Origin: G965204755 sp965243415
GTDB taxonomy: Bacteria; Acidobacteriota; Vicinamibacteria; Marinacidobacterales; Marinacidobacteraceae
Assembly: GCA_965243415.1 (NCBI GenBank)
Contig: OZ251549.1
Coordinates: 124,001-188,000 of the forward strand
Direction of reading: 5' to 3'
DNA: 64,000 nucleotides
Of this stretch, positions 15,491 through 26,256 are shown one piece after another. Position 1 is the stretch's first letter. The number at the start of each line of letters is the position of its first letter. The position numbers were made by a program, and so were the translations under genes. The notes beneath the pieces were generated by a model. That model ran no database searches and was not told the DNA's origin. It saw only the letters and a list, made by a program, of their open reading frames with translations.

Positions 15491-18406
15491 ATGGCTGACA
15501 ACCCCACGATCCCGAGATTCGGACGATTCCGGAAGAACGCCGGAGCCCGGGTCTGTCGGCGGGCGGCCGCGCTGTCGGCCGCCCTGTTCCTCTTCGCCGC
15601 TCCCGCCTTCGCCCAGTACGGGCAGATCGAGGGCCGGGTGGTGGACTCCACCGGCGCGGTGCTCCCCGGAGTGACCGTCACCGCGGTGAACGAAGACACC
15701 GGCATCTCGCGCTCGGCCGCCACCGACGCCGAGGGCGACTACCGGCTCCCGGCGATCCGCCCGGGCGCCTACACGGTCACCGCCGCGCTCGGCGGCTTCT
15801 CCACGGTGGAGACCACCGGGGTCGTCCTGACGATCCAGCAGACGATCGTCATGAACATGGAGATGACCATCGCCCAGGTCGAGGAGACGGTCACCGTCAC
15901 CGGCGCCGCGCCGCTGCTCGACACCCGGCGCTCCGATGTCTCGACCGCGGTCTCCGACCTGCAGATCCAGGATCTCCCGGTGGCCTCGCGCCGCTGGGTG
16001 GACCTGGCGCTCCTCACCCCCGGCACCAGCCAGGACGCGATCCGCGGCTTCTACTACCGGGGCAATGTGAACATGGGCGCCGGCGGCCGCTACTACGCGA
16101 ACGCCTTCATCGTGGACGGAGTGAACAACACCTGGGCGGAGATGGGCGAAGCGCGCCAGAACTTCCCCATGGACGCCATCGGCGAGTTCAAGATCACCAC
16201 CAGCAACTTCAAGGCGGAGTACGGCCTCGCCACCGGCGGCCTGATGACGGTGGTGACCAAGTCGGGAACGAACGACCTCGCCGGGAGCGCCTTCGTCTTC
16301 TTCCGCGACAAGTCCCTCACCGCGCTCACCTACCAGGACCGGGAAGCCGACCGGGAGAAGCCGGACTACCGCCGTTACCAGTGGGGCGGCTCCCTCGGCG
16401 GACCCATCGTCGAAGACCGCACCCACTTCTTCTTCGCCTACGAACGCACCGACGAGGAGTTGTTCTACACGGTGGACACCGGCGGCGAGTTCCCGAGTTA
16501 CGACGGGACCTTCCCGAAGGACGAATGGCGGTTCATGTGGCTGGCGCGAGTGAGCCACAACCTGAACGACGACCATTCGCTCTGGCTGCGCGTCGCCTGG
16601 GAGAACGAATACCGGCCGAACCTGAACGCCCGGGGCATCACCGCCGACGGCTTCGACTTCGCGGTGCCCCGGAACGCCGAGGTGTTCGGCTGGACCTGGA
16701 TCGCCGGCGAGAACTCCCTGAACGAGTTCCGGTTCCAGCGGGCGTTCTCCAAGTACGAGGTGAGCCCGGCGTTCACGAACGGTTCCTGGGACGCCGGGGA
16801 CTTCAACGCCGAGCGCCTGGCGGAGTGCGAAACGAACATCCGCCGGCCGGACCTGCGCGTCGGCTCCTGCAACGACCAGATGGGCCCGGAGACGAGGTGG
16901 CAGTTCAAGGACGACTTCACCCTGTTCCAGCCGGGTCTCGGCGGCGACCACCAGTTGAAGATCGGCGTGGACTACAACTGGATCGACTTCCACGCGGACA
17001 GCCTCGGCAACTACGCCGGCCGGTTCATCTTCGAGACGAACAAACCCTTCGACGCGGACGACCCGGAGACCTATCCCTCCCAGTACAGCCAGTCGCAGCC
17101 GCGCTACGACCGGGTGCCGGTGCACCACCTCTCGGCCTATGTCCAGGACGATATGACTTCGGACCGGCTCACGCTGAACCTGGGCCTGCGCTACGACCTG
17201 CAGGTGGGCACCTTCAACGAGGACATCCGGGACATCTCGTTCCCCCTGCCGATCCCCTTCCACGAGGGCGCCGACGCCCGGGGCGACAAGAACAACTGGG
17301 GCCCGCGCATCGGCTTCGTCTTCGACCTCTCCCCGGACGGGACCGGCCGCACCACGGTCAAGGGCGGCTACGGCAAGTTCTTCGAGAACATCCGCACGCT
17401 CACGAACTTCGGCGAACGGTGGTGGCACCAGAGCCAGACCATCGTCATCAACAACCCGCCGTACCCCGACCCGCTCGGCGGCCAGTCGCGGGAGGAGTTC
17501 CTTTCCACCGCCGCGCCGAACATCACGGTCCTGGACAACGACTACGAGAACCCCTACGCGCACCACTTCAACCTGGGCGTGGCGCATCAACTGCGGGACG
17601 ACATGGCGCTCTCCTTCGACCTGACGCGGGTCAACACCCGCGCCGACGCCCTGCGGAACATCAACATCAACTACGCCGTGGACGGGGTGCGCCCCTATCC
17701 GCAGTTCCGCCGGGTGTCCGCTTCCTACAGCCTGCTGGACCACGACTACCAGGCGTTCTATGCCAAGTTCGAGAAGCGTTACGCGAACAGTTGGCAGTTC
17801 CTGGTGAGTTACACGCTGGCGAAGACGGATACCACGGAACTGTGGACCCGGAACACGGAGCAGTCCGGCTGGGACTCCCGCTTCCCCGGATACACGCACG
17901 TGACCCATCCGGGCGGTACCGACCGGCGCCACCGGCTGGTGACGAGCGCCATCGTCACCCTGCCCTTCGACATCCGCCTCTCGACGATCGTGGACTACCG
18001 CTCGCCCCTGCCGGTTCTCGTCCATTCGGGACGTAACCTGAACGGCGACGACTTCCGCGACGACCTCGCCCCCGGCTTCACCGCCTCGAACGCCTACGGC
18101 TGCCGCAACCTGGATCTCGGCCAGGCGAACGCCTACCGGGCCACCATCGAACAGCCGGCGGCGAACGCCTTCTCCTGCGCCGACTTCCTGAATGTGGACT
18201 TCCGCGCCGCGAAGACCCTCTACTTCGGCAACGACTACGGCGTGGAAGCGGTGTTCCAGGTGCTGAACGCCTTCGACCGCGCCAACTTCGACGCCCCGAT
18301 CGGCAACCTGAACTCGTCGAACTTCGGCGAGAAGGAGCGCTCGCTGGCGCCGAACATCAACGCGCCTTCCCGCCAGATCGAACTGGCCCTCCGCTTCTCG
18401 TTCTGA
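15491..18406 (+). CDS. TonB-dependent receptor with carboxypeptidase regulatory-like domain (Oar-like)
   Basis: 971 residues. A signal peptide ends at AFAQ (about residue 37). Residues about 40-120 form a carboxypeptidase-regulatory-like beta-sandwich (GQIEGRVVDSTGAVLPGVTV). Then come a plug domain (TAVSDLQIQDLPVASRRW, later NAFIVDGVNN) and a long outer-membrane beta-barrel ending in the aromatic C-terminus ALRFSF needed for Bam insertion. Such Oar-like receptors are abundant in Acidobacteriota and import large or scarce nutrients. The ligand cannot be inferred. The ATG has a strong AGGAGG at 15477-15482, in contrast to the leaderless-looking starts elsewhere. Confidence 0.93.
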   Translation: MADNPTIPRFGRFRKNAGARVCRRAAALSAALFLFAAPAFAQYGQIEGRVVDSTGAVLPGVTVTAVNEDTGISRSAATDAEGDYRLPAIRPGAYTVTAALGGFSTVETTGVVLTIQQTIVMNMEMTIAQVEETVTVTGAAPLLDTRRSDVSTAVSDLQIQDLPVASRRWVDLALLTPGTSQDAIRGFYYRGNVNMGAGGRYYANAFIVDGVNNTWAEMGEARQNFPMDAIGEFKITTSNFKAEYGLATGGLMTVVTKSGTNDLAGSAFVFFRDKSLTALTYQDREADREKPDYRRYQWGGSLGGPIVEDRTHFFFAYERTDEELFYTVDTGGEFPSYDGTFPKDEWRFMWLARVSHNLNDDHSLWLRVAWENEYRPNLNARGITADGFDFAVPRNAEVFGWTWIAGENSLNEFRFQRAFSKYEVSPAFTNGSWDAGDFNAERLAECETNIRRPDLRVGSCNDQMGPETRWQFKDDFTLFQPGLGGDHQLKIGVDYNWIDFHADSLGNYAGRFIFETNKPFDADDPETYPSQYSQSQPRYDRVPVHHLSAYVQDDMTSDRLTLNLGLRYDLQVGTFNEDIRDISFPLPIPFHEGADARGDKNNWGPRIGFVFDLSPDGTGRTTVKGGYGKFFENIRTLTNFGERWWHQSQTIVINNPPYPDPLGGQSREEFLSTAAPNITVLDNDYENPYAHHFNLGVAHQLRDDMALSFDLTRVNTRADALRNININYAVDGVRPYPQFRRVSASYSLLDHDYQAFYAKFEKRYANSWQFLVSYTLAKTDTTELWTRNTEQSGWDSRFPGYTHVTHPGGTDRRHRLVTSAIVTLPFDIRLSTIVDYRSPLPVLVHSGRNLNGDDFRDDLAPGFTASNAYGCRNLDLGQANAYRATIEQPAANAFSCADFLNVDFRAAKTLYFGNDYGVEAVFQVLNAFDRANFDAPIGNLNSSNFGEKERSLAPNINAPSRQIELALRFSF

Positions 18407-18635
18407 CCGCCGCCGCGGGCGGCTGAGTCCCCGCCCGCCCGGCTGCCCCGCCCGGCCCCGGCTGCCCCGCCGGGCCGGGCCCCGGGGGCGTCCGTCGAGG
18501 GGGAGCGCGCCCCGGTCGCGACCACCACGCCGCGGGGCCGCGGGCGGGCGAGGCCGCCTCCGTCGGGATCGCCGCGCGCCCCGCGGGGCCCCTGCACGCC
18601 CCGGAAACCCAACGGCCGCAACGGTTTTGCAGATT

Positions 18636-18650
18636 ATTCACATGGTGAAT
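18636..18650. promoter_or_regulatory. Perfect inverted repeat upstream of the AAA_14 gene
   Basis: ATTCAC-ATG-GTGAAT is a perfect 6-bp palindrome with a 3-bp centre, lying just before the 22-bp direct repeats. The region is strikingly A/T-rich for this genome. It is a plausible operator, and ATTCAC recurs in each following repeat unit. Confidence 0.45.
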
Positions 18651-18654
18651 GAAA

Positions 18655-18720
18655 ATCATTCACGGCATGACTGTTTATCATTCACGACATGACTGATTAT
18701 CATTCACGGCATGACTGACT
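18655..18720 (+). repeat. Three 22-bp direct repeats each carrying an ATG
   Basis: Units at 18655-18676, 18677-18698 and 18699-18720 share ATCATTCACGGCATGACTG with one or two changes. The ATG of the third unit (18711) is the start of the ATPase gene. The ATGs of units one and two (18667 and 18689) open mini-ORFs of 9 codons that each stop at a TGA in the next unit. The start region has evidently been duplicated twice, which may create decoy starts or repeated operator half-sites. Confidence 0.85.
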
Positions 18721-19934
18721 TGCCCCTGCCGCGCGCTGCCGCAGCCACGCTCCGGCAGCACCTGCGGGTGATGCCGGCCGTCGTCCTGACCGGGGCCCGG
18801 CAGACCGGCAAGAGCACCCTGGCACAGCAGGTGGACGGTGGCCGGCGCCAACTCCACGCCTTCGACGAACCCGAGGTTCTCGACGAGGCTCGCCGGCGTC
18901 CGGACGCGCTTCTGTCCGACTCGACCCCGGTGACTCTCGATGAAGTACAGCGCGTGCCCGACTTCCTGCCGGCGGTGAAGCGGTCCATCGATCGGGATCG
19001 CCGACCGGGAAGATTTCTCCTGACCGCGCCGGTGGACCTCCTCTCGATGCGGCAGGTGTCGGAGTCGCTCGCCGGCCGCGCGAGTTATCTCGACCTCTGG
19101 CCGATGACCCGTCGGGAACAGCGCGGAGAAGGGCGCTGCGGGGCTTGGGAAGAACTGGTTCGGGCCGAAGATGGCGACTGGCCGGAAGTGTTGGCGCCGG
19201 CTTCGAATCCCGGAACCGACTGGCAAACGCTGGCGCGAAGGGGCGGCTTTCCCGTTCCGGCGGTCCACGAGAAGACCGACTCCGACCGGGCGCTCTGGTT
19301 CGACGGCTATATCCGCCGTTATCTCGAGCGGGACCTGCTCCGGCTGTCAACGATCTCCGCCGTGCCGGACTTCCACCGGCTGATGACGGTGTCCTCGAGG
19401 CGAACCGGGCAACTGCTGCACCAGACCGAACTCGGGCGCGACGCGGAGATCCCGCAGCCGACGACGCGCCGCTACCTCGGTCTCCTCGAAACGAGCCACT
19501 TGATCGCCCGTCTGCCGGCCTTCACCCGAAACCCGACGAAGCGACTCATCAAGTCCCCGAAACTGTACTGGTGCGACACCGGCCTGGCGCTCCATCTCGC
19601 GGGAGGGCCCGAGCCGACCGGCCCGCACCTGGAGAACCTGGTGTTCCGGGAACTGCGGTCGTGGGCCGGCGTGTCTTCCCGGCGGGTCGGGATCTTCCAC
19701 TGGCGGACGACCGTCGGCGAAGAAGTGGACTTCGTGATCGAGAGCGACCGGCGCCTGCTGCCCGTCGAAGTGAAGGCCACGGCGCATCCCCGGCTGCGGG
19801 ACGCCCGGGGCCTGCTCGCCTTCCGGGACGCCTACCGGGAGTCCGCGCGCGCCGGCCTCCTGCTCCATACCGGAAACGAACTCCGCTGGCTCTCCGGGGA
19901 AGTGCTGGCGGCGCCGTGGTGGACGGTGATCTGA
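18711..19934 (+). CDS. AAA_14 ATPase with DUF4143 domain
   Basis: 407 residues. Walker A is VLTGARQTGKST (about residues 25-36) and Walker B-like VTLDEVQRVPDFL lies near residue 75, as in AAA_14 ATPases. The C-terminal half is DUF4143, with KLYWCDTGLALHL and the nuclease-like segment VDFVIESDRRLLPVEVKA (D, E and K positions of a PD-(D/E)xK-like fold). These proteins are common, often horizontally moved, and suspected of a role in defence or toxin-antitoxin-like systems. No function is proven. It begins inside the third 22-bp repeat. It marks the left edge of the accessory region. Confidence 0.88.
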   Translation: MTDLPLPRAAAATLRQHLRVMPAVVLTGARQTGKSTLAQQVDGGRRQLHAFDEPEVLDEARRRPDALLSDSTPVTLDEVQRVPDFLPAVKRSIDRDRRPGRFLLTAPVDLLSMRQVSESLAGRASYLDLWPMTRREQRGEGRCGAWEELVRAEDGDWPEVLAPASNPGTDWQTLARRGGFPVPAVHEKTDSDRALWFDGYIRRYLERDLLRLSTISAVPDFHRLMTVSSRRTGQLLHQTELGRDAEIPQPTTRRYLGLLETSHLIARLPAFTRNPTKRLIKSPKLYWCDTGLALHLAGGPEPTGPHLENLVFRELRSWAGVSSRRVGIFHWRTTVGEEVDFVIESDRRLLPVEVKATAHPRLRDARGLLAFRDAYRESARAGLLLHTGNELRWLSGEVLAAPWWTVI

Positions 19935-19954
19935 CGCCGCCGCCCGGCGCCGCC

Positions 19955-20253
19955 GGCGCGCCCGGAGCGTTGCTGCAGCAGACGGATCGAGGTCCGTTTC
20001 TCGGTCAGCGCGGCCACCGACAGCGTCTCCACCCGGAAACCGCGTTCCCGGGAGCGGCGCTTCAACTCCAACAGGAGGGTGGTCGTCCCGTTCCCGCGCG
20101 GGCGGTAGAACAGCAGGTCCTGGGATGGTGAGCCCCCCCGGCCCGGATCGGAGAGCGGGCTCTCTGCCGCTTTCAACTCCGAGTCGCGGCCGGCGAGCAG
20201 CGGCGGCCTCACCCCCCGCCCGGGTCGAAACGGATCCCGCCCGATTCCGCCAT
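19955..20253 (-). pseudogene. Truncated, frameshifted copy of the tandem AAA+ ATPase (5' third)
   Basis: Reading leftward from an ATG at 20251-20253, the sequence matches the first 100 or so codons of the ATPases at 23764 and 25005 (MAESG..., LLAGR, LLFYRPRGNG, LKRRSRERGFRVETL). It is broken: a shift after codon 14 gives an early TGA, the Walker A lysine is replaced (GNGTTT in place of GNGKTT), and homology stops near 19955. The -10-like TATCCT of the intact copies is TGTCCT here. A dead remnant. Confidence 0.8.
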
Positions 20254-20470
20254 CCCCGGAGGACAACCGCCCCGGCGCTGCGGCGGCGGAGAGGCCCGGC
20301 CCCCCGAGCGGCAGCCCCGACTTCCGCCCGGCCCGGGGCAGCCGAGGGTTCCCGGATTTCCGACGGCGTGGATAATCGGGGGGATGCCAGACGGGCGGCG
20401 CGGCCTCGAGGGGGCGGGCGAGGGCTGCCGGTGGGGAGGCAGGGGCCGGGGGCGCCGCGGGGAGGAATCG

Positions 20471-21916
<1,446 letters not shown>

Positions 21917-21975
21917 ATTCGCGTCCGCTGCGTGACGGAGGCGCCGGCCCCGCCGCCTACGCGGAAGCGATCTCG

Positions 21976-23439
21976 GTGTACCTCTCGTTCGCACTGGATC
22001 GGTTGGCGATGACCGGCAACAACCTCGTCCGTTGGAATCCGGTGGGCCAGAAGGCCCAACATTGTTTCGGTCGCCAGGCGCTCCCGATGATCTGGGACTT
22101 CGCGGAAACCAACCTCTTCGCAACGGCGACTGGGAGCATCGACGCGGCGATCTCCTGCGCCGGCGACCCTCTGGCTTCGATGGCGCCCCCGACCGGCGGA
22201 GTGTCCCTCCACGCCGACGCAGTGACCCAAACCCATTCCCGCGACCTGATGGTGTCCACCGATCCGCCGTACTACGACAACATCGGCTACGCCGATCTCT
22301 CGGATTTCTTCTATGTATGGCTCCGCCGATCCTCTGGTTCGGTGTTCCCGGATCTCTTCACTACGCTTGCGGTTCCGAAAACCGAGGAACTCGTGGCGAC
22401 CCCGTATCGCCACGGCGACCGCAAGAGCGCGGAGGCGTTCTTCCTGTCCGGAATGACCCGGGCGGTGCATCGGGTTTCGCAGCAGGCCCACCCTCGCCTT
22501 CCGATCACGATCTACTACGCGTTCAAGCAGTCGGAGACCAAGAACGAGGTTGGAGTCGCGAGCACTGGCTGGGAGACTTTCCTCGCCGCGCTGATCCGGT
22601 CGGGCCTGACGATCACCGGCACTTGGCCGATGCGCACGGAGATGGGGACGCGGCAGATCGGAATGGGAACGAACGCGCTTGCGTCCAGCATCGTGCTGGT
22701 GTGCCGCCGGCGGTCGGAGGACGCGCGGCCGGCGAGTTGGGGGGAACTTCGGAAGGCGCTGCAGAGCGATCTGCCCCGGGCCGTCGTGGAACTCCAGAAG
22801 GTGGGGATCGCGCCGGTGGACCTGGCGCAGGCGGCGATCGGGCCGGGGATGGCGGTGTTCACCCGGTACTCCGGCGTCTTCGACCAGGACGGCGAGAGGA
22901 TCACCGTCGGGCAGGCGCTGGCGCTCATCAACGAGGTCCTCGACCGGACGCTGGCCGAACAGGAGGGCGACTTCGATCCCGACACCCGCTGGGCGCTGGC
23001 CTGGTTCACCGAGCACCACTTCGACGAGGGCGAGTACGGGATCGCCGAGACGCTGTCGAAGGCGAAGAACACCAGCGTCGAAGGGCTCGTCGAGGCGGGG
23101 ATCCTGCGCTCCCGGAGCGGCCGGGTGCGGCTGCTGCGCCCGGAGGAACTGCCGGAGGACTGGGATCCGCGGACCGACCGGCGGCTGACCGTCTGGGAGA
23201 TGGTCCACCACCTGGTCCGGGTGCTGGAGGGCGAGGGCGAAATCGCCGCCGCGCGGTTGCTGCGGCAGATCGGGGGCGCCGGGGAGACCGCGCGGACGCT
23301 CGCGCACTCGCTCTACGGCATCTGCGACCGGCAGAAGCGCCCCGCCGAGGCCCGGCCCTACAACGCCCTGATGCTGTCCTGGCCGGAAATCCGGAAACTG
23401 GCGCAGGAAGACGCGGGCCGGCAGCAGTCGCTCCTGTAA
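21976..23439 (+). CDS. DUF1156 adenine methyltransferase, 3' half
   Basis: 487 codons from an internal GTG, but the frame is open back to the GA tract (reading RPLRDGGAGPAAYAEAISVYLSFALDRL across the junction, a continuous family segment). Catalytic motif IV is STDPPYYDNIGYADLSDFFYVWLRR. The C-terminal half contains the conserved KNTSVEGL and RPYNALMLSWPEI regions. It has no ribosome-binding site of its own, so it is probably expressed only when the GA tract is in the permissive length. Joined to the 5' half it gives an enzyme of roughly 990 residues, normal for the family. Confidence 0.85.
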   Translation: MYLSFALDRLAMTGNNLVRWNPVGQKAQHCFGRQALPMIWDFAETNLFATATGSIDAAISCAGDPLASMAPPTGGVSLHADAVTQTHSRDLMVSTDPPYYDNIGYADLSDFFYVWLRRSSGSVFPDLFTTLAVPKTEELVATPYRHGDRKSAEAFFLSGMTRAVHRVSQQAHPRLPITIYYAFKQSETKNEVGVASTGWETFLAALIRSGLTITGTWPMRTEMGTRQIGMGTNALASSIVLVCRRRSEDARPASWGELRKALQSDLPRAVVELQKVGIAPVDLAQAAIGPGMAVFTRYSGVFDQDGERITVGQALALINEVLDRTLAEQEGDFDPDTRWALAWFTEHHFDEGEYGIAETLSKAKNTSVEGLVEAGILRSRSGRVRLLRPEELPEDWDPRTDRRLTVWEMVHHLVRVLEGEGEIAAARLLRQIGGAGETARTLAHSLYGICDRQKRPAEARPYNALMLSWPEIRKLAQEDAGRQQSLL

Positions 23440-23479
23440 CGAACCGGCCCCGGCGCGGCCGGCGCGGGGATGCGGCCCC

Positions 23480-23740
23480 GGACCGCTCAGCGGCGGCCGG
23501 AGGCGGTCGTCGTCCCGACCAGGTCCTCGCCGTAGCGGGCGACAGCGGCGTGGTCCGCGCCGCCGTTCCCCGGATTCAGGGTACGGGGAATCCCGGGACT
23601 GCTCCGCGAGGAACGCGGCCGCCTCGTTCGTGAACGGCCGTCCCGATGCAGCCGCCGGTTCCCGGAGCGCGGCCATCGTGGCGGAGCGGTCGAGCCGGCC
23701 CGCCCGGCAGCGCCGCAAACCCCGTTCGTCGAAGGCCGGG
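23480..23740 (-). pseudogene. Decayed middle segment of the tandem AAA+ ATPase
   Basis: On the minus strand, codons reading RAGRLDRSATMAALREPAAA and then ASGRPFTNEAAAFLAEQSRD match residues about 203-243 of the intact neighbours (VGRLTRPDTMAAVSEPARAA). Homology then fails through frameshifts, and neither the ATP-binding part nor the C-terminal domain is present. It lies between the DUF1156 gene and the intact copy at 23764. No gene is supported in 23440-23763. Confidence 0.65.
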
Positions 23741-23763
23741 AAGGTCGCTCCCGTACTCGGCAG

Positions 23764-24888
23764 TCAGCCGTGGCGGAGGAGGTAGTCGGCGAAACTGGGT
23801 ATCCCCATTTCCCAGACTCCCGCCCGGGCTTCCCACAGGACGCCGAGGTCGGACAACTCCTGTTCGAGCGTCAGGTCGTCGAACGGAACGACGCCGTCGT
23901 CCGCCAGTTGTCGCAGGAGTGGGTCCAGTTGCGAGTTCGTCAAGCGTCCGTCGTTTTCGGCGACGAGGCGCGCCAGTGGCCCCAGCGCCGGCGCGATCCG
24001 CCGCGCCCGGGCTTCCCGGTAGCGCCGCGCGTAGAACTGTTCGGCCCGGGAGCGAAACACCGTCGCGCCTCGCCGCGCCGCCGCCAGGGAGATTCCGGCG
24101 CCCGAATCCTCACCGTCGGCTGCTTCCCAGGCGGCGCTCCCCAGCAACTGGACGAAGTACGGGTAGTCCTGCGACTCTTCGGCCAGGAGGGCGGCGCTGT
24201 CTTCCGAGATCGGCCGGCCGGCGGCCCGCGCCGGCTCGACGAGCGCGGCCAGAGTCTCCGGGCGGGCGAGGCGTCCCACCGGCAGTTCCACGAAGCCTCG
24301 TTCGTTGAAGGCCCCTGCCTGATAGATCCGCCGAGGAGCGTCGGGAGTGCCGGCCGCGGCGAGCAGGAATGGCCCCGCCTCCGACTTGGCCCGCTGCACC
24401 GCCTCAAAGAACGGGCGGGCGATTTCCGGGATCAGCACCTGCGCCTCGTCGAGGACGATGACGAGCGCGGGCAACGAAGTGCCGCGCCCGATCCAGTCCA
24501 ACAGCAGCGTCTCGAGGTCTTCGGTCGGGGAGGGCGAGGCCAGGGTCGCTCCGGAACCGGCGATCTGCACGCCGGTGAGCTGCCTTTCCAGCGCGCCGGA
24601 GCGTTCCTGCAGCAGACGGACCAGGGCGGCCTTCTCGGTCAGTGCGACCACCGGAAGCGTCTCCACCCGGAAACCGCGTTCCCGGGAGCGGCGCTTCAAC
24701 TCCAACAGGAGAGTGGTCTTCCCGTTCCCCCGCGGGCCGTAGAACAGCAGGTCCTGCGAGGGCGAGCGTCCCTCCCGCAGGCGGTCGAGGAGCCGTTCCG
24801 CTTCCGCCAACTCCCGCTCCCGTCCGGCGAGCAGCGGCGGCATCACGCCCCGGCCGGGCTGGAACGGATTCAGGCCCGATTCCGCCAT
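23764..24888 (-). CDS. AAA+ ATPase, tandem paralogue A
   Basis: 374 residues. Walker A GPRGNGKT (51-58) and Walker B ALVIVLDEAQ (141-150) are intact, followed by a helical ORC/Cdc6-like lid (QDYPYFVQLLGSAAWEAADG) and a C-terminal winged-helix-like domain ending PSFADYLLRHG. Such ATPases resemble the AAA_16/AAA_35 group that act as DNA-binding switches. No specific role is known. It is the same length as paralogue B (25005-26129), and most differences cluster in the C-terminal domain (about residues 293-358). The ATG is 6 bp after TATCCT and has no ribosome-binding site. It is separated from B by 116 bp that also carry a remnant of the duplicated start-upstream sequence. Confidence 0.85.
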   Translation of the reverse strand: MAESGLNPFQPGRGVMPPLLAGRERELAEAERLLDRLREGRSPSQDLLFYGPRGNGKTTLLLELKRRSRERGFRVETLPVVALTEKAALVRLLQERSGALERQLTGVQIAGSGATLASPSPTEDLETLLLDWIGRGTSLPALVIVLDEAQVLIPEIARPFFEAVQRAKSEAGPFLLAAAGTPDAPRRIYQAGAFNERGFVELPVGRLARPETLAALVEPARAAGRPISEDSAALLAEESQDYPYFVQLLGSAAWEAADGEDSGAGISLAAARRGATVFRSRAEQFYARRYREARARRIAPALGPLARLVAENDGRLTNSQLDPLLRQLADDGVVPFDDLTLEQELSDLGVLWEARAGVWEMGIPSFADYLLRHG

Positions 24889-24894
24889 CCCCGG

Positions 24895-24900
24895 AGGATA
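24895..24900 (-). promoter_or_regulatory. -10-like TATCCT before ATPase A
   Basis: TATCCT on the minus strand ends 6 bp before the ATG at 24886-24888. An identical arrangement lies before paralogue B and a mutated one before the pseudogene. Confidence 0.4.
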
Positions 24901-25004
24901 ACCGCCCCGGCGCCGCGGCGGCGGAGAAGCCCGGCCCCCCGACTCGAGGCGGGTCCGCGAAGGAACGAACCGGGCGCCGGGAAGGTCGCTGCCGCGCCCG
25001 GCGG

Positions 25005-26129
25005 TCAGCCGTGGCGGAGGAGGTAGTCGGCGAAACTGGGTATCCCCATTTCCCAGACTCGCGGCCGGACTTCCCACAGGACACCGAGGTCCGAGAGTTC
25101 ATCCCGAAGCGAGAGGTCGTCGAACGGAATCGAAGGGTCGGCCCCGAATCGCCGGAGCAGCGGTCTCAACTGCGCGTCGCCGAGACTCCCGCCGTGCTCC
25201 GCGACGAGAGCCGACAACGGTTCCAGGACCGGTTCGACGCGACGGGCTTCCGCTTCGCGATAGCGGCGCGCGTAGAACTGTTCGGCCCGGGAGCGAAACA
25301 CCGTCGCGCCTCGCCGCGCCGCCGCGAGGGAGATTCCGGCGCCCGAATTCTCACCGTCGGCTGCTTCCCAGGCGGCGCTCCCCAACAACTGGACGAAGTA
25401 CGGATAGTCCTGTGACTCCTCGGCCAGCAGGGAGGCCGCATCCTCGGCGATCGGTCGGCCCGCCGCCCGCGCCGGTTCGCTGACTGCCGCCATCGTGTCG
25501 GGACGGGTGAGGCGGCCCACCGGCACTTCCGCGAAACCGCGTTCGTTGAAAGTCCCCGCCGCGAAGATCCGCCGGGGCGCGTCCGGAGTCCCGGCGGCGA
25601 GAACCAGGAACGGCGGCGCCTCCGACTTCGCCGACTGCACCGCCTCGAAGAACTGCCGGGCGACTTCCGGAACGAGCGCCTGCGCCTCGTCGAGGACGAT
25701 GACGAGCGCCGGCAACGAAGTACCGCGCCCGATCCAGTCCATCAGGAGCGTCTCGAGGTCCTCGGTCGGGGAAGGCGGCGTCGTGGTCGCTCCGGAACCG
25801 GCGATCTGCACGCTGGTGAACTGCCGGTCCAGCGCGCCGGAGCGTTCCTGCAGCAGACGGATCAGGGTCGCCTTCTCGGCCAACGCGGCCACCGGAAGCG
25901 TCTCCACCCGGAAACCGCGTTCCCGGGAGCGGCGCTTCAACTCCATCAGGAGGCTGGTCTTCCCGTTCCCGCGCGGGCCGTAGAACAGCAGGTCCTGCGA
26001 GGGCGAGCGTCCCTCCCGCAGGCGGTCGAAGAGCCGTTCCGCTTCCGCCAACTCCCGCTCCCGTCCGGCGAGCAGCGGCGGCATCACGCCCCGGCCCGGC
26101 TGGAACGGATTCAGGCCCGATTCCGCCAT
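25005..26129 (-). CDS. AAA+ ATPase, tandem paralogue B
   Basis: 374 residues, collinear with paralogue A without gaps. Walker A GPRGNGKT and Walker B LDEAQ are intact. N-terminal, central and last 20 residues are nearly identical to A, and the 3' 57 bp or so are identical in DNA. The region about 293-345 diverges strongly (for example GGSLGDAQLRPLLRRF against DGRLTNSQLDPLLRQL). This pattern suggests a conserved motor with an interchangeable recognition domain, or gene conversion that homogenises the flanks. The gene starts 6 bp after TATCCT. Together with A and two remnants it forms a tandem family of four. Confidence 0.85.
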   Translation of the reverse strand: MAESGLNPFQPGRGVMPPLLAGRERELAEAERLFDRLREGRSPSQDLLFYGPRGNGKTSLLMELKRRSRERGFRVETLPVAALAEKATLIRLLQERSGALDRQFTSVQIAGSGATTTPPSPTEDLETLLMDWIGRGTSLPALVIVLDEAQALVPEVARQFFEAVQSAKSEAPPFLVLAAGTPDAPRRIFAAGTFNERGFAEVPVGRLTRPDTMAAVSEPARAAGRPIAEDAASLLAEESQDYPYFVQLLGSAAWEAADGENSGAGISLAAARRGATVFRSRAEQFYARRYREAEARRVEPVLEPLSALVAEHGGSLGDAQLRPLLRRFGADPSIPFDDLSLRDELSDLGVLWEVRPRVWEMGIPSFADYLLRHG

Positions 26130-26135
26130 CCCCGG

Positions 26136-26141
26136 AGGATA
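26136..26141 (-). promoter_or_regulatory. -10-like TATCCT before ATPase B
   Basis: Same hexamer and 6-bp distance to the ATG as for paralogue A. The short upstream sequence around it is conserved between the copies. Confidence 0.4.
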
Positions 26142-26256
26142 ACCGCCCCGCAGCGGCCCCTCCGACCCGGCCCGGCGGAGGGTCGGGCGCGGTACGGAAC
26201 CGGTTCGCCCCGCGCTCGGCCGCGGCCGCCTCGGGGTTCCGCGATCGGGTTCCGGA

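Noticed and set aside
18407..18635. Rho-independent terminator after the TonB-dependent receptor
   Set aside because: GC-rich inverted sequences exist but no T-run follows any of them; such hairpins occur by chance at this base composition.
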